Shown here one piece after another: positions 1 through 5,653 of a stretch of 7,724 bases of DNA. The stretch's first letter is position 1, and every line of letters starts with the position of its first letter. A program made the position numbers and the translations under genes. The notes beneath the pieces are model-generated. The model was not told the origin of the DNA, did not search any database, and worked only from the letters and a program-made list of their open reading frames with translations. This stretch comes from an uncultured Clostridium sp. (GTDB taxonomy: Bacteria > Bacillota > Clostridia > Christensenellales > Pumilibacteraceae), in assembly GCA_900555125.1 (NCBI GenBank), contig USKH01000050.1, forward strand, positions 1-7,724. The letters are read 5' to 3'.

Positions 1-2
1 CC

Positions 3-674
3 GACGATTGCATTCGCGAAATCGACATGACTTTTGCCGCGCCCGAACTTGCGGGGAAGATTTTTCTCGTGACCGGCACGGGCAAGTACTTCAAAAACGT
101 AGAATCCGATCCCGAAAACAACCTGGGGATTTTTAAAATCTCCGACGACGGGAAACGCGCGCTTTTATTGTGGGGATATAAGGACGGAGGCCGTTTTACA
201 AGCGAACTTCCCGCACACCTCATGAGCCACATTGCCCGTCTTAAAGTCGACCCCGGGCAAAAAGTTGTAATTCACACACATCCAACCAATATTATCGCAA
301 TGACTTTTGTTCACGAACTCAGCGATAAGGCTTTCTCGCACACGTTGTGGCAGATGTGTACCGAGTGTCTGGTGGTATTCCCCGAAGGCGTTGGCGTTTT
401 GCCGTGGATGCTTTGCGGAACCAACGAAATAGGACAGGCTACCGCCGATAAAATGAAAGATTATCGCCTTGTCGTATGGGCTCAGCACGGAATTTACGGG
501 GTGGGCAAAGACCTCGACGAAACTTTCGGGCTTATAGAAACGGCGGAGAAGGCGGCGCAGATTTATATGCTTATCGGCGACCGAAAAATTAAAAACACGA
601 TAACCGACGATAATCTCCGTACGCTCGCAAAAGGTTTCAATCTTAATTTCCGCGAGGAGTTTTTAGGTAAATAA
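3..674 (+). CDS. rhaD: Rhamnulose-1-phosphate aldolase, 5'-truncated by window edge
   Basis: Class II, zinc-dependent aldolase of L-rhamnose catabolism. It splits L-rhamnulose 1-phosphate into dihydroxyacetone phosphate and L-lactaldehyde in the cytosol. The frame is open to the left edge (first full codon at 3), and about 50 N-terminal residues are missing compared with the roughly 274-residue E. coli enzyme. The first ATG inside (27) is therefore an internal Met, not the start. Numbering from that Met, the sequence shows VTGTGKYFKN (15-24, phosphate-binding region), TSELPAH with the catalytic-type Glu60, HTHPTN with zinc ligands His83 and His85, the run TECLVVFPEGVGVLPWM (112-128), and third zinc ligand His154 in AQHGIYG. 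DETFGLIETAEKAAQ near the C-terminus is also typical. Spacing of these residues matches E. coli Glu117, His141, His143 and His212 as I recall them. No active-site residue is missing in the visible part. Other rha genes probably lie upstream, and a terminator follows directly. Confidence 0.93.
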   Translation, partial: DDCIREIDMTFAAPELAGKIFLVTGTGKYFKNVESDPENNLGIFKISDDGKRALLLWGYKDGGRFTSELPAHLMSHIARLKVDPGQKVVIHTHPTNIIAMTFVHELSDKAFSHTLWQMCTECLVVFPEGVGVLPWMLCGTNEIGQATADKMKDYRLVVWAQHGIYGVGKDLDETFGLIETAEKAAQIYMLIGDRKIKNTITDDNLRTLAKGFNLNFREEFLGK

Positions 675-680
675 AATGTA

Positions 681-733
681 AAAAGGCTCGCAGACCCGGC
701 TTGAAAAATGTCCTGTCTGCGGGCTTTTCTTTT
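681..733 (+). terminator. Intrinsic terminator after rhaD
   Basis: A 14-bp stem, with two G-T wobbles, pairs 682-695 with 715-728. Its core is CGCAGAC/GTCTGCG, the loop is 19 nt, and a T-rich tract (TTTTCTTTT) follows. It starts 7 nt after the rhaD stop codon and should isolate the rhamnose gene from the antiporter unit. Confidence 0.85.
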
Positions 734-933
734 ACGTGACACATTTATATTTATTAAATAATTTTGTTTGCCCATTAAAAATTCTTATGGTTTATTTGTA
801 GCAATAAAGCAAAATCAACGGATAAAACGCCCAAAAAAGAGAAAAAACAACTCATTTTCAGGCAAAACGCTAAAATATTGCGACAAAAATTTTTGCAATC
901 ACAAATAATTATGAGCTTCAAACAAAACATTAT
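734..933. other. AT-rich intergenic region, no gene seen
   Basis: Between the rhaD terminator and the antiporter promoter there are about 200 strongly AT-rich bases. No open frame has both a plausible start and a ribosome binding site. I see no tRNA-like or riboswitch-like structure. The only short dyad is ATTGC (877-881) facing GCAAT (895-899), which is too short to call an operator. Confidence 0.5.
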
Positions 934-964
934 TTGACATTATGTTTTTTTGTGGTAATATAAT
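934..964 (+). promoter_or_regulatory. Sigma-A type promoter for the antiporter unit
   Basis: A perfect -35 box TTGACA lies at 934-939. The -10 can be read two ways. One is TAATAT at 956-961, 16 bp away and preceded by an extended TG at 953-954. The other is TATAAT at 959-964, 19 bp away. Either reading puts the transcription start near 967-972. This matters for gene calling because the longest antiporter frame begins at 942, inside the promoter. Confidence 0.7.
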
Positions 965-1020
965 AATAAAAAGCGCCGTAATGACAATCAAAAGAGCGGC
1001 GCTCTCTATTTTTAATTATC

Positions 1021-1024
1021 GGAG
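1021..1024 (+). promoter_or_regulatory. Candidate ribosome binding site deciding the antiporter start
   Basis: GGAG lies 10 nt before an in-frame TTG at 1035. It is the only Shine-Dalgarno-like sequence between the predicted transcription start and the first conserved membrane helix. The in-frame ATGs at 981 and 1056 have no good site at usable distance. The spacing is somewhat long, so the assignment is tentative. Confidence 0.4.
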
Positions 1025-1034
1025 TTTCAAAAAA

Positions 1035-2495
1035 TTGTTTGAGTTTATATCAAGAATGCAGGAAAATCTTTCGCCGGTCGCAATGATTATAATATCCATT
1101 GCGCTTATGTTGTTCGGCGGATTTTTAATGACCAGAGTGACAAAGCTTTTAAAACTTCCCAACGTCACCGCGTACATAATAACCGGAATACTACTTGGAC
1201 CGTTTTGCTTTAAGCTTATTCCCAAAACTGTTATCGACGGAATGGACTTCATTTCCGATATCGCGCTTGCCTTTATAGCGTTCAATACCGGCGAGTTTTT
1301 CAAACTGTCCGATCTTAAAAAGAACGGGATGAAGGTGGTCATAATCACGGTGTTCGAGTCGCTTCTGGCTTCTTTTCTCGTGTTTGGATTGTGCTACTTT
1401 ATTCTTCGCCTCAATCTGGCGTTTTCGATAGTGCTCGGCGCGCTCGCGGCGGCTACCGCACCGGCGTCCACCGTAATGACCATTCGCCAGACCGGCGCAA
1501 AAGGAGATTTCGTAAACACTCTTTTGCAGGTGGTTGCACTTGACGATCTTGTGGGACTTGTTGCGTACAGCGTTGCGATTTCGGTTGCGGTTGCGTCTCA
1601 GGCGGGGGGCGCATTCAGCGCATGGGGCGTTATTAAACCTCTTTTGATAAATATAGGCGTTCTTGCGCTCGGCGGTGCATTCGGTTTGCTTATGAAGTGG
1701 CTGATGCCCAAAAAGAGGTCAACCGATAACCGCCTTATAATAAGCATTGCGCTGTTGTTTGCATTCTGCGGAATATGCGCCGTAATAGACATTTCGCCGC
1801 TTCTCGGTTGTATGTCTATGGGAACCGTGTATATCAATCTCACGGGCGACGATAAACTGTTCAAGCAACTCAATTATTTCAGCCCGCCTATACTTTTGTT
1901 GTTTTTCGTCCGCAGCGGGCTTAACTTTGATCTCGGTGCGCTGTTCAGCACGTCGTCGCTGGGAAGCGTTCCGCTGATAGTAGTGGGAATAACCTACTTT
2001 TTCGTCAGAATAGCGGGAAAGTACTTCGGAGCGTTTTTCGGCTGTATGATAGCCAAAAAGCCCAAGGAAGTGCGAAACTATCTCGGTCTTGCGCTCATTC
2101 CTCAGGCGGGGGTGGCAATAGGACTTGCCGCGCTCGGCGCCAGAACGATAGGCGGAGAAATGGGTAACGCGCTTAATACGATAATTCTTGCGTCCAGCGT
2201 TCTGTACGAACTTATAGGACCTGCTTGCGCAAAGCTGTCGCTGTACCTGTCCAAATCGTACAGTAATCAGCTTGAACAAATTGTGCCGGCGGAAGAGTTA
2301 AATGCCGACGGCAGCAAAAAAACGGCGTGCGATTTGCTTATCGAACGCATAGACAAAATTCAGAAAGAAATACACGAACAGTCACAGACGCTGCCGGAGG
2401 ACGAACAAGCCTTCCTCGACGCCGCCGAAGAGCAGTACGAGCCTGTTGTTTCTCCGCCGCAACGCATGCACGGCAGAATGCAGGGCAGATTTTAG
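1035..2495 (+). CDS. Cation:proton antiporter, CPA2 (Na+/H+ exchanger) family
   Basis: Multi-pass inner-membrane exchanger that moves H+ against Na+ or K+ and supports pH and ion homeostasis. Numbered from the TTG start (486 aa), the hydrophobic core runs from about residue 16 to 405 and fits a 12-13 helix fold. Family marks include LKLPNVTAYIITGILLGP (39-56), ATAPASTVMTIRQTGAKG (140-157), VALDDLVGLV with the ion-binding Asp pair 170-171, and LALIPQAGVAIGLAALG (352-368). The double Asp is the motif of electrogenic NapA/NhaA-type exchangers. After the last helix comes a soluble tail of about 75 residues, charged and ending in RMHGRMQGRF. No RCK/TrkA-N or USP regulatory domain is present. Start choice: 942 lies within the promoter, so TTG 1035 with GGAG upstream is preferred; ATG 981 and ATG 1056 remain possible. 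The ion actually transported cannot be read from the sequence. An MgtC-like gene follows after 63 nt. Confidence 0.9.
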   Translation: MFEFISRMQENLSPVAMIIISIALMLFGGFLMTRVTKLLKLPNVTAYIITGILLGPFCFKLIPKTVIDGMDFISDIALAFIAFNTGEFFKLSDLKKNGMKVVIITVFESLLASFLVFGLCYFILRLNLAFSIVLGALAAATAPASTVMTIRQTGAKGDFVNTLLQVVALDDLVGLVAYSVAISVAVASQAGGAFSAWGVIKPLLINIGVLALGGAFGLLMKWLMPKKRSTDNRLIISIALLFAFCGICAVIDISPLLGCMSMGTVYINLTGDDKLFKQLNYFSPPILLLFFVRSGLNFDLGALFSTSSLGSVPLIVVGITYFFVRIAGKYFGAFFGCMIAKKPKEVRNYLGLALIPQAGVAIGLAALGARTIGGEMGNALNTIILASSVLYELIGPACAKLSLYLSKSYSNQLEQIVPAEELNADGSKKTACDLLIERIDKIQKEIHEQSQTLPEDEQAFLDAAEEQYEPVVSPPQRMHGRMQGRF

Positions 2496-2558
2496 CGGCA
2501 ATACTTATTAAACAGGAAATTAAACAGAAAATTTTACGTTAATTTTAAGGAGAACTAT

Positions 2559-3320
2559 ATGTTATCGGTAATTTTAAGCGAGGCGGAGACAATTACGAAA
2601 GTAATCGTCGATCCGCTTGCCGACCTTTTAGGAACATGGTCAAAAGAAATAAATGTGTGGAGCGTACTGCTTCGCGTTCTGCTGTCGGTTGCATTGTCGG
2701 CGATAATCGGCTGCGAACGTTCGAGTAAACGTCATGCGGCTGGCTTTCGTACGTTTATTCTGGTATCTTTATCCGCAACAGTTGCGATGATGCTGGACGT
2801 CTATATGGTAGAAATTACCGGAAAAGGAATGTATCTCATTTCGGCTGCTGCGGTTATTGCGATTGCGATATTAAGTGCCAATTCGATATTGTTCAGTTCG
2901 AGAAGTCAGATTAAGGGGCTTACCACGTCCGTGGGACTGTGGGCATGCGGACTACTGGGACTTGCCGTCGGAGCCGGACTGTACACGGTGACGGCGATAG
3001 TCTTCGTCGCTCTAATCTGCTGCCTGTCTCTGTTCCCGTCGATAGAAAAATATCTGAAAAACCGTTCCAATCATTTTGAAGTGCATCTCGAACTTAAAAA
3101 CATCAAGTATCTGCAGGATTTCGTTACCACTATCAGAAAGCTCGGAATGCGTATAGACGACATCGAATGCAACCCTGCGTATGCCAATTCGGGGCTCAGT
3201 GTGTATTCAGTATCCATTACGGTTGGAAGCGAGGAACTTAAAAAGTATAAAACTCACGAGGAAATAATAAAAGCTCTGGCTACGTTGGAATATGTTTATC
3301 ATATAGAAGAGATGAATTAA
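2559..3320 (+). CDS. MgtC/SapB-like membrane protein with C-terminal ACT-like domain
   Basis: Protein of 253 residues. The start is well supported by AAGGAG at 2547-2552, 6 nt before the ATG. Family marks are the segment around IIGCERSSK (49-57), AGFRTFILVS (61-70), IKGLTTSVGLWACGLLGL (118-135) and AVGAGLY (136-142), within four or five membrane helices between about residues 32 and 160. The C-terminal part (about 172-253) has a beta-alpha-beta-beta-alpha-beta pattern like the ACT-type cytosolic domain of MgtC. Family members are linked to magnesium limitation, acid stress and membrane potential, but the molecular activity is unsettled. Oddity: the glycine-rich helix usually reading GIGFLGAGVI is AIAILSANSI here (101-110), so activity may differ. 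No terminator separates it from the antiporter, which suggests co-transcription and a shared role in ion balance. No convincing terminator follows the stop codon either. Confidence 0.83.
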   Translation: MLSVILSEAETITKVIVDPLADLLGTWSKEINVWSVLLRVLLSVALSAIIGCERSSKRHAAGFRTFILVSLSATVAMMLDVYMVEITGKGMYLISAAAVIAIAILSANSILFSSRSQIKGLTTSVGLWACGLLGLAVGAGLYTVTAIVFVALICCLSLFPSIEKYLKNRSNHFEVHLELKNIKYLQDFVTTIRKLGMRIDDIECNPAYANSGLSVYSVSITVGSEELKKYKTHEEIIKALATLEYVYHIEEMN

Positions 3321-3352
3321 AAATTTTTATCAGTCTATTTTGCTGAGAGCTA

Positions 3353-3381
3353 TTGACAGTTTGCACTTTTTATATTATAAT
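3353..3381 (+). promoter_or_regulatory. Consensus sigma-A promoter for the HAD gene
   Basis: TTGACA at 3353-3358 and TATAAT at 3376-3381 both match consensus completely and are separated by the optimal 17 bp. Transcription should start near 3388, leaving a leader of about 33 nt with GAGGA at 3405-3409 before the ATG at 3421. No operator-like dyad overlaps it, so strong and possibly constitutive expression is expected. Confidence 0.88.
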
Positions 3382-3420
3382 ATATGAAAATAAAAGTACA
3401 CAACGAGGAAAATACCGACC

Positions 3421-4128
3421 ATGAAAAAGCTGCTTGCTTTCGACCTTGACGGGACGCTCACCCAACACAAAACGCCCATTTGCGACGAGAACAGAAATAT
3501 GCTTGAAAAGCTATCGAAAAAGTACAAGCTTATTATGCTCGGAGCCGGCGCATGCGAGCGCGTGTACAAGCAGCTTCGCGAATTCCCGATCGATATAGTC
3601 GGAAGCTACGGAATGCAGCAAGCGGAGATAAAAGACGGAAAGTTTTGTCTGATAAGAAACGATACATATGTCGTAGACCGCGAATTTTTTGAAAAGAGAG
3701 CGGCATTTTTACGTGAAGAACTGAATCTTGTCAATTATTACGGCAACAGTGTCGAATATCACGCTTCGGGATTGGTTACTTTTCCCATTCTCGGAACCGC
3801 GGCGCCGCTTAACGAAAAGCTTGCCTACGACCCGGACAGAAGCAAAAGACGTAAAATGTACCCGCTTGTAAAAAGCGTTTTAAAAGGATACAACGTGTTT
3901 ATAGGCGGATCGTCGTCGTTTGATATTACGCGCGGAGAATACAACAAGTTTTACGCGCTCAGCCGCTATTGTGAAGAAAACGGCTATGCGCTCGATCAGG
4001 CTTTGATGATCGGCGACGATTTCGGCGAAGGCGGAAACGACAGTGCGGTTAAACTGGGCGGCGTAGATTGCGTGGAAATAGACGACTACCGTGCATTCCC
4101 GCAAAAAACCGCTTTTCTTCTCGATTAA
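3421..4128 (+). CDS. HAD-IIB hydrolase, phosphomannomutase-like
   Basis: Cytosolic HAD-superfamily enzyme of 235 residues. Motif I is FDLDGTLT with nucleophile Asp8 and general acid/base Asp10. Motif II lies around MLGAGAC (39-45), the motif III lysine is probably Lys176 in GEYNKFYAL, and motif IV is GDDFGEGGND (198-207) with Asp199/Asp200. The cap region fits type IIB. Several segments recall eukaryotic-type alpha-phosphomannomutase (PMM): SYGMQQAEIKDGK (62-74) where PMM has an ENG...KDGK stretch, VTFPILGTAA near the PMM SPIGR motif, and GGSSSFDITRGEYNK (162-176) near the PMM GGQISFDVFP segment. It could be a sugar-phosphate mutase or a sugar phosphatase. Family hits often carry the general HAD-IIB hydrolase name, and I cannot decide the substrate. 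The GAGGA site is 11 nt from the ATG, slightly far. It has its own consensus promoter, and a weak hairpin with a T-run follows. Confidence 0.8.
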   Translation: MKKLLAFDLDGTLTQHKTPICDENRNMLEKLSKKYKLIMLGAGACERVYKQLREFPIDIVGSYGMQQAEIKDGKFCLIRNDTYVVDREFFEKRAAFLREELNLVNYYGNSVEYHASGLVTFPILGTAAPLNEKLAYDPDRSKRRKMYPLVKSVLKGYNVFIGGSSSFDITRGEYNKFYALSRYCEENGYALDQALMIGDDFGEGGNDSAVKLGGVDCVEIDDYRAFPQKTAFLLD

Positions 4129-4183
4129 AAATTACAGTCGGAGTAACAAGCAAACGTTTTTCCGGCTATTTTACGTTAAAATT

Positions 4184-4202
4184 AAAAAACGCGCCGTTTT
4201 TT
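4184..4202 (+). terminator. Possible weak terminator after the HAD gene
   Basis: AAAAAACG (4184-4191) pairs with CGTTTTTT (4195-4202) across a 3-nt CGC loop, and the 3' arm itself forms a run of six T. It has only two G-C pairs, so it may be leaky and allow read-through into the VTC operon. A 6-bp dyad ATTTTA/TAAAAT with CGT loop (4168-4182) lies just upstream. Confidence 0.45.
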
Positions 4203-4205
4203 AGG

Positions 4206-4234
4206 TTTATTTAAGTCTCGCGCGCTAATATAAA
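4206..4234 (+). promoter_or_regulatory. Weak candidate promoter for the VTC operon
   Basis: TATAAA at 4229-4234 (overlapping TAATAT at 4226-4231) is a reasonable -10. The -35 that fits at 17 bp is TTTATT (4206-4211), only half matching consensus. The operon may need an activator here or may rely on read-through from the strong upstream promoter. Confidence 0.25.
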
Positions 4235-4247
4235 GGGAGAAAACAAC

Positions 4248-4254
4248 AAGGAGG
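4248..4254 (+). promoter_or_regulatory. Strong ribosome binding site fixing a GTG start
   Basis: AAGGAGG, a near-complete anti-16S match, lies 9 nt before the GTG at 4264. This supports GTG as the true start of the VTC-domain gene. Confidence 0.8.
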
Positions 4255-4263
4255 GCAGAGCAA

Positions 4264-4974
4264 GTGGAAATTCAAAACTTATTCAAGCGATACGAAATAA
4301 AATATTTGCTCGGAAAACGTGAGTTGGATGCCGTTTTGTCCGCTTTTCCGGGCAGAATGATTGACGACGAATACGGAGAAACAGCTGTGTGCAGTCTGTA
4401 TTTCGATACGCCCGATTACCGCATAATACGACGTTCGCTCGAAAAACCGTTTTATAAGGAAAAATTGCGTGTTCGCAGCTACGGAACCCCTGCCGACGAC
4501 GGAGCCGTGTTTCTGGAACTTAAAAAGAAATACAATTCGATTGTATATAAACGGCGTGAGAAAATGTCGTTAACAAGTGCCGAGAATTTTTTGAAAAATC
4601 CGGACGCTCATTCGCAGATATCCGCGGAAATTGCCTATTTTTTGTCTTTTTATCCCGATGTCGGACCGACAACATTTATAGGATGCGTGCGCCAGGCTTA
4701 TTACGGAGTCGACGATCGCGATCTTCGCATAACTTTCGATAAAGATATAGTATGTCGCAGTTATGATCTCGATTTGAGATTGGGTCTTTATGGAAATCCG
4801 GTTTTACCGAGAGATATGTATCTTATGGAAATAAAAACTTCAGGCGCAATGCCTTTGTGGCTTGCCGGAACGTTGGCTGAAAACAAAATATATCCCACGT
4901 CGTTTTCAAAATACGGAAGAGCATACGAAAACGCGCTGAGAGAAATAAAAAACAAAGAGGTAAACTATGGATAA
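4264..4974 (+). CDS. VTC-domain protein, polyphosphate polymerase-like
   Basis: Protein of 236 residues, GTG start, consisting of a single VTC domain of the CYTH/triphosphate-tunnel fold. No SPX domain and no membrane segment are present, unlike yeast Vtc4. Tunnel residues are visible in order: KRYEIKYLL (8-16, Lys13), SLYFDTPDY (44-52), KLRVRSYG (67-74, Arg69 and Arg71), FLELKKK (83-89, Glu85 and Lys87), YKRREK (95-100), Arg143, RITFD (155-159), LMEIKT (187-192, Glu189 as metal ligand type, Lys191) and PTSFSKYGRAY (211-221, Lys216). By analogy with Vtc4 these would bind triphosphate or polyphosphate and Mn2+, so the expected reaction is polyphosphate synthesis from ATP on the cytosolic side. 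The activity of bacterial stand-alone members is an inference. The 3' end overlaps the DUF4956 gene by 8 nt, which suggests translational coupling. Confidence 0.88.
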   Translation: MEIQNLFKRYEIKYLLGKRELDAVLSAFPGRMIDDEYGETAVCSLYFDTPDYRIIRRSLEKPFYKEKLRVRSYGTPADDGAVFLELKKKYNSIVYKRREKMSLTSAENFLKNPDAHSQISAEIAYFLSFYPDVGPTTFIGCVRQAYYGVDDRDLRITFDKDIVCRSYDLDLRLGLYGNPVLPRDMYLMEIKTSGAMPLWLAGTLAENKIYPTSFSKYGRAYENALREIKNKEVNYG

Positions 4975-5653
4975 ACTTTTCAACAGCATTTTCGGCGGAG
5001 ACACCCAGGCAACCATTTCGGTGTGGAGTTTTCTTTTGTGTATAGGCGTTTCGCTTGTTCTGGGCTTTGCATATTACATTGCATATTCGTTAAAAAACAA
5101 AACCAGTTCCAGCTATAAAACATCGCTTGTGTTTTTGCCGCCCGTCGTTTGCGTCGTCATAATGATGGTTAGCGGAAATATAGGAATAGGCGTGGCAATA
5201 GCGGGTGCGTTTTCTCTTATCCGATTCCGTTCGGCGCAAGGCTCGGCAAAGGAAATCTGCGTGATATTCATGGCAATGTGCTCGGGGCTTATCGCCGGCG
5301 TAGGCTATCTTGCGTTTGCAGTGCTTTTCACTATTTTCATGTGCGCGCTGGTAATATGTTCCAATCTCATTTTCAATGCGAAAGAGAAAAACAGTCGCCG
5401 CAAAACGCTAAAAATAACCATTCCCGAAGATCTCGATTACACCGATATTTTTGCCGATATTTTTGCTCGGTACACCGATGAAAATCGGCTTATGCAGGTA
5501 AAAACCTCCAATATGGGCAGCCTGTACAAGCTGACTTACGATATTACGTTAAAAAAAGACGTTACCGAAAAACAGTTCATGGACGAGTTGCGCATTCGTA
5601 ATGGTAACCTTGAAATAATGATTTTGCGGGAGGAACAAAACAATGTCTTGTAA
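4967..5653 (+). CDS. DUF4956 family membrane protein
   Basis: Protein of 228 residues and unknown function. The start overlaps the VTC gene by 8 nt, with GAGG at 4957-4960, 6 nt before the ATG. Hydrophobic segments lie at about 17-40, 53-69, 71-84, 97-112 and 114-134. The family signature is in the third to fourth segments: IAGAFSLIRFRSAQGSAKE (78-96), with arginines 86 and 88 at the membrane edge. The C-terminal part (about 147-222) is soluble and shows a beta-alpha-beta-beta-alpha-beta pattern, probably a ferredoxin/ACT-like domain. DUF4956 genes are known to sit next to VTC-domain genes in many bacteria. A role as membrane partner, channel or anchor for the polymerase is an inference. The 3' end overlaps the lipoprotein gene by 11 nt. 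Confidence 0.88.
   Translation: MDKLFNSIFGGDTQATISVWSFLLCIGVSLVLGFAYYIAYSLKNKTSSSYKTSLVFLPPVVCVVIMMVSGNIGIGVAIAGAFSLIRFRSAQGSAKEICVIFMAMCSGLIAGVGYLAFAVLFTIFMCALVICSNLIFNAKEKNSRRKTLKITIPEDLDYTDIFADIFARYTDENRLMQVKTSNMGSLYKLTYDITLKKDVTEKQFMDELRIRNGNLEIMILREEQNNVL

Noticed and set aside
563..775. 70-residue minus-strand frame across the rhaD terminator
   Set aside because: It crosses the hairpin and the rhaD coding region and has no start signals.
877..899. ATTGC...GCAAT inverted repeat as a possible operator
   Set aside because: It has only 5 bp per arm, and the inner AAAAATTTTT palindrome is centred elsewhere, so it is compatible with chance in AT-rich DNA.
1719..2279. 186-residue minus-strand frame within the antiporter gene
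   Set aside because: The composition is Arg/Tyr-rich and family-less, as expected for the antisense of a membrane-protein gene, and it has no start signals.
2327..2542. 71-residue + strand frame overlapping the antiporter 3' end
   Set aside because: Its Arg-rich, low-complexity product is out of frame with the antiporter tail and has no ribosome binding site.
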